Source of the DNA: Toxorhynchites rutilus septentrionalis
Lineage: Eukaryota > Arthropoda > Insecta > Diptera > Culicidae
DNA: 64,000 bases
NCBI RefSeq assembly: GCF_029784135.1
Contig: NC_073746.1
Location: 12,459,475 to 12,523,474 of the forward strand
Reading direction: 5' to 3'
In this document: positions 21,598 to 32,012 of the stretch, one piece after another
Layout of the letters: each line of letters begins with the position of its first letter
Position numbering within the stretch: the stretch's first letter is position 1
Made by a program: the position numbers and the translations under genes
Notes under the pieces: model-generated
Told to the model about the DNA's origin: nothing
The model's input: the letters and a program-made list of their open reading frames with translations, nothing else
Databases searched by the model: none

Positions 21598-22031
21598 TAC
21601 AGGGTAACTTCGATATAACGTACATTTTACTTTCAAAATTGTACGTTGTATCGAAATGTACGTTATATCGAAGCATAATAAAGAACTCTGAAACGTAGCT
21701 TATATTACTTTATTGTGTTGCTGTTTGAGTAAGGTTGATGAATAAAATCAATAGGAAGGCGAAGCCATCTTTTCTCATGATGTTTTCCTTCGTTTTGTTG
21801 ATTGAAGTTTGATTCATTTAGAATATGGAATCACAAAACAGTAGTATTTCGGGATTGGTTGAAGTTACAACACAAGCTTTAGTATCAAAATACAGATAAT
21901 CTATTGTTCTTTCAGAAAAAAAATTTAAAAAAAATATTTTTTTAGACTTTGATCATGTGTACGTTATATTGAGTGACGTTATATCGAGGGTACGTTATAA
22001 CGAGGGTACGTTATATCGAAGTTTACCTGTA
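21598..22031. mobile_element. MITE with TACAGGTAAACTTCGATATAACG-type ends
   Basis: The left end reads TACAGGGTAACTTCGATATA and the right end is its near-inverse (TATCGAAGTTTACCTGTA). Sub-terminal copies of the phrase TACGTTATATCGA occur several times near both ends (21640-21675 and 21960-22015), in both orientations. TA at both boundaries is consistent with Tc1/pogo-type insertion. No transposase is encoded. Confidence 0.82.
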
Positions 22032-22716
22032 TTGCTATCAAGCGATATCTTTATTGACTGTGTATTTGGATTTGAATAGAAAATATTCGTAGATTAATAC
22101 TTATGCGTATTCGAATAATCTCAAATGAAAATCAAAAAAATGTTTTTGGCAGAATATACTACTGTTCCACTATACCTTCTACATATCATTATATAATGCT
22201 CATTCTTAGACGAACTTGTACAAATTCGGTATCTCCATTTTGTTTTTTTGGACTTAGCTATTGGCCAATGCTCGGAATTTCTTCATATTACGTCAGCTTA
22301 TGAAGGGATCTATTGCGGACATTTCCCGATCCCCGCAAACCGATTTCAAAAATCTTGATTTGGACCGGAGCTTTGAGCATAGAAGTGAAACAACTCAAAT
22401 TCGAGTAGCCGAGATGCCTGGGTATAAATTCGGCACCCCATTTATTTTTTATTTTTTCAAATTAAAAGAATCGTCCTAAAATCACTGAAAAATGTATTTT
22501 TTGACATTTTCATACAAAATAGAAGTGAAGTACACTGTCTTACGTAAATCAACTCAACTTTGACGAAAAAGCATGCAATTTTACAAAACAAAGAGGAACA
22601 AAAAATGTGTAATGTTAATCTGCGGCGAAAAAAACAAGGTTGCCAGACCGGGTGGGCTTTTATCCCCAAATCGGGCGAAATTTAATTTTGCTGCATGGAC
22701 ATGCAATATTTAGCAT
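22032..22716. other. No gene recognised
   Basis: AT-rich sequence with short unsupported ORFs on both strands. Confidence 0.45.
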
Positions 22717-22717
22717 A

Positions 22718-23341
22718 AAGGGTGTGTCACATCAAATTGCATCACGGAAAAAACGCTGTAGAAATTCGCCCAGTAGACCGATCCTTTTGAAAATGTTAGA
22801 CAGTAAAATAAAAACTATTAAACAACTTCTGACATTTTCTTTTTATTCATACTTTGAGCCCAAGCCCGTATGCTCGCACCTTCCTCTTTACCCCGTCCAT
22901 AAGGTTCTGTACAACGTCAGGTTGTAGTTTTTTTTGAACAGAAATCCATTTTCTCTTGAAGTCCGCCTCCGATTTGACAACTTTTGGGTTCTTCCGGAGG
23001 GCCTGCTTCATAATCGCCCTATATTTGTCTATTGGGCGAAGCTCCGGCGCCGTTGGGCGGGTTCATTTCCTTTGGCACGAAGGTGACCCCGTTGGCTTCG
23101 TACCACTCCAACACGTCCTTTGAATAGTGGCACGAAGCGAGATCCGGCCAGAAGATGGTCGGGCCCTCGTGCTGCTTCAATAGTGGTAGTAAGCGCTTCT
23201 GTAGGCACTCCTTAAGGTAAACCTGCCCGTTTACCGTGTCGGTCATCACGAAGGGGGCGCTCCGCTTTCCGCAAGAGCAGATCGCTTGCCACACCATGTA
23301 CTTTTTGGCAAACTTGGATAGTTTCTGCTTGAGAATCTCCT
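22718..23341 (-). mobile_element. Truncated ITmD37E-type transposon (3' part only)
   Basis: The left end carries the same terminal repeat as the copy at 60575 (AAGGGTGTGTCACATCAAAT) preceded by TA. The segment encodes the C-terminal half of the transposase and stops matching at about 23341 inside the coding region. No opposite terminus is present. Confidence 0.88.
22870..23335 (-). pseudogene. DD37E transposase C-terminal fragment, frameshifted
   Basis: Minus-strand reading shows MVWQAICSCGKRSAPFVMTD, then WPDLASCHYSKDVLEWYEAN with the second catalytic Asp. Near 23045-23055 one extra base relative to the 60.9-kb copy shifts the frame just before the RPIE motif that carries the catalytic Glu. 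The N-terminal DNA-binding half is missing. Inactive. Confidence 0.85.
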
Positions 23342-23739
23342 CCTTTAATTACTTACTTTTCCGTAGTATTGACTGGAATATCGAATAGTTTGGGAAAACT
23401 TTTAATGTTGGAACACTTTGATTTCAAATGGGGGTGGATTGTAAGTTCTACTGCACCGAATTTGATGCGATTGAATATTTATACATTTCTCAAACGAATG
23501 AACCAATAAAGGAAATAATTTTTGAATTTTACTATTTTATAACAATTAAAACCGTCACCAAAAACGTGCTGAAAGCAATTTTTCTTTGTCAAAAAGATGA
23601 AGTAACAAATAATGATGTAATGTAAATATAGTGAATACATTATTTTATTTTTTCAGATCTTGAAAAAACGTCCGATAATCGTACCTCTACACTAGAATAC
23701 CTCCTTAAAAACTAATAATTAGTTAAAGAACTTCGGATC
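23342..23739. other. AT-rich sequence, no gene recognised
   Basis: A 65-codon plus-strand ORF at 23428-23625 is open but matches no family known to me. It may be part of an unrecognised element. Confidence 0.35.
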
Positions 23740-26017
23740 TCCGAATTTCGTTCAAAAATTCATAACTTTAGAACTAATGAACCGATTTAGATGATCGACA
23801 TATAAAATTGAAGCCAATGAACCAGTCTTCTTTAAAAAACTCAAGAACAAAGAATAACGCCGCTCTGATCTTGTATGAAAATATAGCACCTTTGGTTCCG
23901 AGACCTTGTAAACTATAAAAAACAAATACAATCAATAATTATCAAAACCAAAAATAATATTTTACACAGTATAATATTTTTTAAAAAAGGGCTAATTTGC
24001 TTCAATTTGATATGTCGATCATCTGAAACGATTCAGAAGTCTGAAAGTCGAATGAATTTTTGAAAAAAGTCATTAAAAAAAAAAATGGAAAAAGTTCATT
24101 TTTCAGACCACCCTAAAATGGATATGGGCACAAGGGTGCCAATGAAAGTATGGAGGAAAAATCGACCCTAAAATTTCAAAAAGGTACCCTATAAGAAATG
24201 TTCACTAAACACCCTATGCCAAATATCATCCCAATCAGGATGGGGCTTAAGGGAGAGTGGCGCAACGGTCAAAGTTTGAGTTTTTTTTAAAATCGAAAAA
24301 TCACCCAAGGGGGGAAAGGAAATCGGGGTTTTCAAGAAAAAAAATTGATGCCAAATGTCTTAAAATTGCATGAAACGTCCAGTTCTAGTGTCATTTCGAT
24401 TTTTTTTTTCAAAAATCGACACTCGGGGACTTTTTTGGAATACGAGACGAAACGTATGGTTTTGGATAACAATAAAAATAGTTATCTTGATTTTTCTTTC
24501 GGAACTTGCTGCAAAATATTAGCTCATTCGAACTTCATTGATTAGTGTTGTAGACGTTGAAATTTAAGTTTTTATAAGAACCGAAAAATTACCGGAAATC
24601 GCAGAAATCGCAGACAAAAAATCAGACATCATTGACTGCGAGTAAGTTGCAATTCCAAAATCAAGTACTCTCTAGACGTTGTCTCATGTTCGAGGCGACG
24701 AAGGAATTCAACAGTCGCAGTGATGTTGCAAAATAGTTCCCTGCTGAGGAACACTATCCTGTGACATTACCAGAGTCTTTTCAGGATTTTTCATCAATTT
24801 CAGAAATGTGTTCAATATCATAAATGCATCCATGGAAATTCTAAAATCATAGTCAACGAAGCGCCACCTAAAATTCACTTCGATTACTCTGCCATGTTAT
24901 TCTTCGGCTGTGAGTCTTACCCGATTTTTTAAATTCTTCTTCAAATTCTGATGAATTGTGACTTCAAAGAGATTTCATTTTTCAGAATAGTTATGATAAT
25001 CCAGAACAATGTTAATTCGACCATACTTCTTATTCAGCCATTCAATGCCAAACCGATATAGTGCTTCTCAGATTTTCGTGAAAAGTGGTAGTTTTGTTTT
25101 TTATCGCGAAACATTAGAACCGTATTTTTTATTTTTTCATTAGGGTGACCAATTTAAGGTTGTCCGAAAAATCAACTTTCTCCCCTTTTTTTTTGTTTCC
25201 AAAAATGACTTTTTTTCAAATATTTATAACTTTTGATCTACTGGACGAATTTAGATGAATCCAATTAAAGCCAATCACTCGCGACACTTGTAGAAAATTC
25301 GAATTCTGTTCTCGTTATTATTGATTGTATTCGTTTTTATTGTTTTCATAGTCTCGGGATCAAGTGCGCTATATTTTCTTATATTTTTTCTGAAAAGCTG
25401 AGGATTTTTCACATAATGTATGTCGAAACCAGAGAGACGTTTTTCTTCGTTTTTGAGTTATGATTTTTCAAAGTTAACCGATGTTCCAAAAAATCCTTTC
25501 CCATTTTTTTTTTCCAAAAATGACTTTTTTCAAAATGTTATTACTTTTGAACTACTGAACCGATTCAGATGATCGATATATCAAATTAAAGTCAGTTAGC
25601 TAGCTTTTTTCGAAAAAATGATACTTTCGCCAATTAATTGTATTCTAGTCGCATAGAAATATTGAATGAAGACTTAAAGCATGTTAACTTTGAAAAATCA
25701 TAACTTAAAAACGAAAAATAACACATCTCTGATTTTTGGATATGTTATGTAAAATAACCTCAGCTTTCAAGAAAAAAATATTTAAAATTTAGCATCTTTG
25801 GACCCGAAACCATGTAAACTATAAAAAAAACTAATACAATCAATCATTACGAAATCAAAATCCATTTTTTTTTCGCAAGTCTAATATTTTTCAAAAGTTG
25901 GTATCTAGTTGGATTTAATTTTCTGTGTCGATCATCTGAATCGGTCCAGTAGATCAAAAGTTATGAATTTTTCTGTTGGAAAAAAAGGAAAAAGTTCATT
26001 TTTCGAACTATCGTGTT
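23740..26017. repeat. AT-rich palindromic repeat complex, left part
   Basis: Diverged copies of one module occur in both orientations at about 23745-24120, 25135-25470, 25470-25640 and 25690-26010. Diagnostic phrases are GATTTAGATGATCGA/ATCATCTAAATC, CTATAAAAAACAAATACAATCAAT and its inverse, and GGAAAAAGTTCATTTTTC. The modules pair head-to-head, giving nested inverted repeats. No ORF. The block at 24120-24600 (GGGGCTTAAGGGAGAGTGGC) is a separate unmatched segment. Confidence 0.75.
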
Positions 26018-26019
26018 TA

Positions 26020-26725
26020 CTTACATGATCTAATTTAGGATTACAAAATAGAATTTCTCCTTTAATAGAACAATTAATTTTTTTCCCATGATCATTCTAT
26101 TTTAATGTTAATTATAATTACAACATTAATTGCTTATATTATAGTTATACTATTTTGTAATAAATTTACCAATCGGCGTCTTCTTCATGGTCAAATAATT
26201 GAAATCATTTGAACAATTCTCCCTGTAATTATTCTTATATTCATTACGTTTCCTTCTATTCGCCTTTTATATTTAATAGATGAATTTAATAATCCTTTAC
26301 TCTAAAAACTATTGGACTATTATATATCAATGATATTGAAGATATGAATATTCAAATTTCACTAATTTAGAATTTGATTCTTATATAACTCCTACTAACG
26401 AACTTAACATAAATGGATTTCGTTTATTAGATGTAGATAATCGAATTATTTTACCCTTTAATAATTAAATTCGAATTTTAGTGACAGTTACAGATGTTCT
26501 TCATTCATGAACAATTTCAGCACTAGGTGTAAAAATTGATGAAACTCCAGGTTGTTTAAATCAAACTAATTTTTTAATTAATCAACCTGGATTATTTTTT
26601 GGACAATGTTCAGAAATCTGTGGAGCAAATCATAGTTTTATACCAATTGTTATTGAAAGAATTTCAATAATTTTTTTTATCAAATGAATTTTATCTCAAA
26701 TTAATTCATTAGATGACTGAAAGCA
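26020..26725 (+). pseudogene. COX2: COX2 NUMT pseudogene
   Basis: With mitochondrial code the frame shows the COX2 N-terminus (TWSNLGLQN), FHDHSILMLIIIT with one inserted base before it, [58 protein letters not shown] and the CuA-region motif [13 protein letters not shown]. Frame breaks are visible near 26085 and 26305-26395, and there is an in-frame stop in the NNQIRIL region (TAA for Gln at about 26466). The native protein is a subunit of cytochrome c oxidase. This copy cannot be expressed as such in the nucleus. Confidence 0.93.
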
Positions 26726-26788
26726 AGTAACGATCTATTAAATCATATTATAGTAGCATATTTACTTCTACTTAGCAATTACTTCTAA
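26707..26788 (+). pseudogene. trnK: Mitochondrial tRNA-Lys copy in the NUMT
   Basis: The acceptor pairs CATTAGATGAC and ACTTCTAATGA are recognisable. The anticodon loop reads CTATTAA, where the mitochondrial gene normally has CTCTTAA, so CTT has become ATT. There is an extra segment in the 3' half. Confidence 0.75.
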
Positions 26789-26807
26789 TGATATTCAATA
26801 TTTTTCT

Positions 26808-26875
26808 TTAAAAAATTAGTTTAATCTAAAACCTTAGATTGTCAAACTAAAAATATTGATAATTTAATATTTTAT
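26808..26875 (+). pseudogene. trnD: Mitochondrial tRNA-Asp copy in the NUMT
   Basis: The AAAAATTAGTTTAATCTAAA head and the GTC anticodon in TTAGATTGTCAAACTAAA identify it; position between tRNA-Lys and ATP8 agrees. Confidence 0.8.
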
Positions 26876-27040
26876 AATCCCTCAAATATCTCCACTGAGA
26901 TGATTAACTCCATTTTTAATTTTTTCATTTACTTTAATAATTTTTAATATTAAAAATTATTATTGTTTTTTTTATCCTTCAAATTCAACCCCCCAATTAT
27001 TAAATATTAAACAATCTAAATTAAATTGAAAATGATAACT
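26874..27040 (+). pseudogene. ATP8: ATP8 NUMT pseudogene
   Basis: The frame begins IPQISPLRW-like and continues through a hydrophobic segment and a basic tail ending near [11 protein letters not shown]. This is the expected size for mitochondrial ATP8 (about 53 residues). It overlaps ATP6 by the usual few bases. Confidence 0.8.
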
Positions 27041-27520
27041 AACTTATTTTTTGTATTTGTTCGTTCAACAACAATTTTTCATATAACATTAAACTGAATA
27101 AGAACTTTTTTAGGTTTACTAATTATTCCTTCTTCTTATTGATTAATACCTAATCGATTCCATATTATTTGAAATAATATCTTATTAACATTACATAAAG
27201 AATTTAAAACTCTCTTAGGTCCAACTAATAATAATAAAAGAACTTCAATATTTATTTCTTTGTTTTCTGTAATTATTTTTAATATTTTTTTAGGACTTTT
27301 CCCTTATATTTTCACAAGAACTAATCACTTGACATTAACTTTAACTTTAGCTTTCCCTTTATGATTAAGAATTATAATTTATGGATGAATAAATCATACA
27401 CAACACATATTTGCTCATTTAGTACCCCAAGGTACTGCTGCAATTCTAATACATTTTATAGTGTGTATTCAAACAATTAGAAATGCAATTCGTCCAGGAA
27501 CTCTATTCGATTTACCGCAA
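27032..27520 (+). pseudogene. ATP6: ATP6 NUMT, 5' part, frame still open in mitochondrial code
   Basis: ATG at 27032 starts a frame of about 163 codons with no stop under mitochondrial code: [70 protein letters not shown]. It is lost after IRPGTL at the NUMT edge. The C-terminal quarter, including the rest of the conserved proton-channel helix, is missing. The open frame suggests this is a relatively recent transfer, although COX2 already carries breaks. Confidence 0.9.
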
Positions 27521-27955
27521 GAAAAACTCCTCTCTGGTTTCGACATATGCTATGTGAAAAAAGAAAAAAAATATGAAAAAATATAGCGCTTTTGATCCCA
27601 AGACTATGAAAACAATAAAAAACAAATACAATCAATAATAACGAGAGCAGAATTAGAATTTTCTGCAGGTATAGTATTTTCTCGAAAAATGTGATTGGTT
27701 TTAATTTGATATGTCGATCATCTAAATCGGTCTAGTAGGACAATAGTTATGAATTTTTGAAAAAAGGCATTTTTGGAAAAAAGAGGAAAAAGTTGATTTT
27801 TCGGACAACCCTAAAATGGAAATGGTCACCCTAATGAAAAAATAAAAAATACGGGTCAAATGTCTTGCGACAAAAAAAAACAAAACTACCAATTTTCACG
27901 AAAATCTGAGAACCACTATATCGGTTTGGCATGGAATGACTGATTACTAAAAGTA
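27521..27955. repeat. AT-rich palindromic repeat complex, right arm
   Basis: Inverse complement of about 25035-25465. Both contain CTCTGGTTTCGACAT/ATGTCGAAACCAGAG, TCTCGTTATTATTGATTGTA, GTTGTCCGAAAAATCAACTT and TCATTAGGGTGACCA in mirrored order, and the arms end at matching ATCGGTTTGGCAT phrases. Its inner edge is the right boundary of the NUMT. Confidence 0.8.
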
Positions 27956-30004
27956 TCAAACAACATATTTTTGGAATATGGATTATTCGCTGTCCAGCAT
28001 GAAATGCTTGTTGTGTTGGTGACAAACCACAGCGGAAACTAACAACGATAAACTAATTTTTGAACAATCAAAACAAGGCAACACTGTGTTTAAGTTAACA
28101 CAATTATACCTCATGCAGAAATTCACATTCTCATAAATTAAATAAACTCTTGTTCCATTATTGCCGCAGTTAATGCATCTTGTTTCAAGAAGAAAACACT
28201 AACGTGTGCACTTTAGCCTCACCACGCTCTTAAAATTTAATTACACCTGCAAAAAACATCGTTAAAGTTTGCACCCCAGATTAGCTGTGACATTACCGTG
28301 GTGCGGCAGAGACTAGCATCTCGTAGAAAATCTGTATATCGCATAATATCCCTGCGCTCAAGCACATTGCTAATTCACTTCGCATGCATGCCGCCTATTT
28401 GGATAAACATAATCAACCCGTGTATTTCTTTGAAACTTTCGAACGAACATATTTGGGCAAAACCTTCCGAACTTCTTCTTCCTCTTTTCGCGCGCTCGTT
28501 GGCGCTCTTTTTCCCGGGCTCTAAGAACAAGTTTTTGCATTTCATTCCGAGACAATATTTTTCTTTAATTTTCGTGCTCCGATTGTCGTACCTTTTACCC
28601 CTCGCGTCCCAGCATCCCTTCTGTTGGCGTTGCTCCCGCGTCGGGGCAAAGTTTACTTACGGCCGCCCGTTTCGTTCCGTTTCGTTCAACAACGAAGCGC
28701 CAGAAACGAGCAGCATCTCATCTTGAGAGCACACTTCTCCGGTGACGATGCTCTAGTGGATGGTATTATGAGAAATCTAATTGCACTTTGCCATTTGAAA
28801 TAGATAACGGTTTCGTTGCTGCAGCGAAACTCTGCGGAGATAATTTGCTCTAAACTGCTGCTGTGGCGTTCGTCTTCATGCGAGATGGGACTATGCAAAC
28901 AATGTTTGCGCATGATTTTTCGTGCCAACTTCCGACACCGAGAATCTTGGTGTTGGAATTGCTGAAATCACTAACCTCGATGCTCGGCTCATCGCGCAAT
29001 TATCATCATTCACCAGTGCCAAACATAACTCGAATCATCTCGGGAATTATCCGCCATAAGACAACCACTTCCTATATTTGCTTCGTCCTCCAGATAACGA
29101 CTCTTCTGGACAAACAATCGAGCGAACCGAAGCGAGCGGCCCTTGACGTGGAATGGTGCCAGCATTCGATCCACGCCAGATAGTCACCGTAGTAAACCAT
29201 CGTCCCTTTCACCACCCGCCCCCCTCCACCCACGCCTTGTCGCATTCCACTGCAATAAACACGTTTTCACTGACATGGCATTTTTTCGCCCAAATTGACA
29301 AATATTTACAAACGGATGTTTGGTCACCGGCTGGAATAAGACAAACCATTTCTTCGACGTTTCTGTCTCTCCTGCCCCCCGGAGAAAGTGTCAAGAGCCG
29401 CAAACCGCAAACGATCGTTCGTTCCTTCTTTTTTTTCTGTTTTCTGTTGTTTTGTTTGATACATAAATACAGATACAAGGAATTCCACCGCCGCCATAAA
29501 GCATGTCTCGGAATTTTGTGGGTTCGTGAGCCGAAAGTAGATGTTTACTTTTCCGAGGTTTTCTGCGTGCTTCGAACCTTGGGTTGTGATCCTGGACGGG
29601 GAGGGAGGGCGATGATTGAATTGGATGGTTCCTTTTGGGAATTCTATTAAGCAGAAAGCGCCTAAATGAGCAATATTTGGTAGGGAGAGATTCAAATTGT
29701 AGACAATTCTTGTTAAAAAAAAATAGATCTATACGTGCCCGAATTACTTTTACCAAGTCAATATAAAAAAATTGATGAGCCTAGGTGCACGGACGGGATC
29801 TTGACATAGGACTGTGATTGTGTGTAGTAATTGCATTTGAATTGTGTTTTTTAATTGTTCAAAATCAGTGTTTTTTCTCTAATGATACATCAAACCGTTT
29901 CTTGTATGAACATGTATCCTTTAAACGGGTTAGATGAGATAACGTGGTAGAATGTGGAACCACATCCTGTCCAAAAATGTACACAAAAATACCATTGAAG
30001 CCAT
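27956..30004. other. No gene recognised
   Basis: Moderate-GC sequence with pyrimidine-rich stretches (28470-28640 and 29200-29460). Long-looking ORFs on both strands (for example 28298-28726, 29153-29650, 29391-29756) overlap antiparallel and show no domain, so I treat them as chance. Possibly intronic or promoter-proximal. Confidence 0.45.
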
Positions 30005-30015
30005 TACTGCCCTTT

Positions 30016-30297
30016 CTTCTTCTTCTTCTTCTTCTTCAATGGCACTAACGTTCCTAGAAGAACTTCGCCGTCTCAACGTAGTATTACTTGCGTCATTTTT
30101 ATTAGTACTTAGTTGAGATTTCTATGCCAAGTAACACGCCTTGAATGTATTCTGAGTGGCAAGCTCTAGAATACGCGTGATCACAGTGCAAGTCGGAGGA
30201 TATTTCTTTGACGAAAAATTCCCCCGACCAGAACGGGCATCGAACCCGAACACCCGGCATGTTAGTTGTGACGCTAACCACTCGGCCAAGGGAGCAC
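30016..30297 (-). mobile_element. Complete tRNA-derived SINE (CCGAGTGG type) with target duplication
   Basis: Minus strand: A box TGGCCGAGTGG, B box GGTTCGATGCCC, then a body shared with the copies at 13849-13978, 41867-41908 and 43338-43436, and a (GAA)n tail (the TTC repeat at 30016-30037). An 11-bp duplication TACTGCCCTTT flanks it (30005-30015 and 30298-30308). This SINE type is widespread in Aedes-like mosquitoes to my knowledge. Confidence 0.92.
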
Positions 30298-30605
30298 TAC
30301 TGCCCTTTACTTCTGTTTATCCAATTATGCAGAAGAAAAGGATCATCATGTATCATTTTTGAAAACAAGTCTGAATACCTCAGTTCGTATTTAGACGTTG
30401 ACGACACCAGTCGTATTTTCGAGTGGTCAAGCGAGAAATACTAGTAGCCCGTAGCGCTGTATATTTAGGCGTTGTTTTTCTAAAACAAAGGAGTCCGTGT
30501 TGTATCGGACCATATTGTTGTTCACAATGCCCAGCAACGAAGTGAAAGTCAATTATATAAGAGTGCGATTTGCACGAGGAAACCGGGAACCATTTTTTTA
30601 TTTAT

Positions 30606-32011
30606 TTATAATGATACTACATCCCATTGAGAGATTAGATCTTCTTCACAATTTTTCGCCAATAGTCCCGATCCATGGCTGCAGTTCTCCAACTCCCGGC
30701 TGCACCGATTCTTGCCAAGTCCTGCTCCACCTGGTCCAACCACCTCGCTCGCTGGGCTCCTCTCCTTCTTGTTTCTTACCGGATTCGATGCGAACACCAT
30801 CTTTGCAGGGCTGCTGTCCGGCAATCTTGCAATATGCCCTGCCCATCGCACTCGTCCAGCCTTGGCGACTTTCTGAATGCTGGGTTCGCCGTAGAGTTGC
30901 GCCAGTTCGTGGTTCATTCTCCTTCTCCATACTCCGCTTTCCTGTACACCACCGTATATTGTTCTGAGCACCCGGCGTTCGAAAACTCCAAGCGCTTGTG
31001 AGTCCTCTTCAAGCATCGTCCATGCTTCGTGCCCATAGAGAACAACCGGTCGAATTAGGGATTTGTACATGGTACACTTCGTACGGGGTCGGACTTGTTG
31101 GACCTCAAGAATTTGCGGAGCCCATAGTAGGCACGACTTCCATTGACAATGCGTCTTCGAATTTCACGGCTGTTGTTGTTGTCAGTTGTTATCAACGAGC
31201 CAAGGTAGACAAATTCCTCTACCACCTCGAGCTCGTCGCCGTCGATCACAACACTACTACCAAGAAGAACTCTGTTGCGATCAGTCCCTCCTGCTAGCAT
31301 GTATTTAGTCTTAGACGCATTGATCCCAATCAGCCCTGCTTCGTGTTTCAGTCGGGTATACAAGTCGGCTACCGTCGCATGTGTTCTTCCGATTATGTCC
31401 ACGTCGTCGGCGAAGCAGATAAACTGACTAGACTTGTTGAAAATCGTGCCCCGCATGTTGAAGCCCGCTCTCCGCATAACACCTTCCAGCGCCACGTTGA
31501 AGAGCAGACAGGAGATTCCATCGCCTTGTCGAAGTCCCCTGTGAGTCTCAAATGATTCCGACAGCTCACCTGAGATCCGCACACTGCACCGCACACCGTT
31601 CATCGTTGCCTGAATCAGTCTTGTCAACTTTCGGGGAAAGCCGTGTTCGTCCATGATCCTCCATAGCTGTCGTCGGTCGATTGTATCATATGCGGCCTTG
31701 AAGTCGACGAAGATGTGGTGTGTAGGGACCTGATACTCGCGGCACTTTTGGAGGATCTGCCGCAGTGTAAAAATCTGGTCCGTCGTCGAGCAACCGGGCA
31801 TGAATCTGGCCTGATAACTTCCCACAAATCCACTTACTATTGGCGATAGGCGGCGGAAGAGGATCTGAGACAAGATTTTGTAGGCACCATTCAGGATTGT
31901 GATGGCACGATAGTTCCCACAATCCAACTTGTCGCCTTTTTTATAGATGGGGCAGATTACCCCGTCCTTCCACTCCTCCGGTAGCTGTTCTGTGTCAACC
32001 GGTGCATACAC
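30606..32011 (-). pseudogene. RTE reverse transcriptase, frameshifted
   Basis: Motifs in order on the minus strand: LPEEWKDGVICPIYKKGD, CGNYRAITILNGAYKILSQI, FVDFKAAYDTIDR, GLRQGDGISCLLFNVALE and FICFADDVDIIG (FADD active site), then VEEFVYLGSLI. At about 31060 the frame changes and the C-terminus continues as MYKSLIRPVVLYGHEAWTML to RVRWAGHIARLP, a hallmark RTE C-terminal motif. Breaks at about 32010 and 31060 separate three parts, so this copy does not encode one complete protein. Confidence 0.9.
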
Positions 32012-32012
32012 T

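Larger units (their letters stand above)
26018..27520 (+). other. NUMT: nuclear copy of mitochondrial COX2-tRNA-Lys-tRNA-Asp-ATP8-ATP6
   Basis: The gene content and order are those of a dipteran mitochondrial genome, all in the plus orientation. The proteins only make sense with TGA read as Trp (invertebrate mitochondrial code). The copy starts at codon 3 or so of COX2 and stops within ATP6. Both edges abut the palindromic repeat. Frameshifts and stops in COX2 show it is a nuclear relic and not a mitochondrial contig. Confidence 0.93.

Noticed and set aside
26018..27520. Functional mitochondrial genes or a mitochondrial contig
   Set aside because: COX2 has frameshifts and stops, the tRNA-Lys anticodon is altered, and both edges join nuclear repeats.
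23740..27955. A CRISPR array from the repeated phrases
   Set aside because: Repeats are long, diverged, in both orientations and without regular spacers, in a eukaryotic context.
28298..29756. Several ORFs of 106-165 codons on both strands
   Set aside because: Antiparallel overlap, no domains, and composition typical of non-coding pyrimidine-rich sequence.
30239..30297. A genuine tRNA gene from the A and B boxes
   Set aside because: The boxes belong to the SINE head; the segment does not fold as a full cloverleaf and is followed by the SINE body, tail and target duplication.
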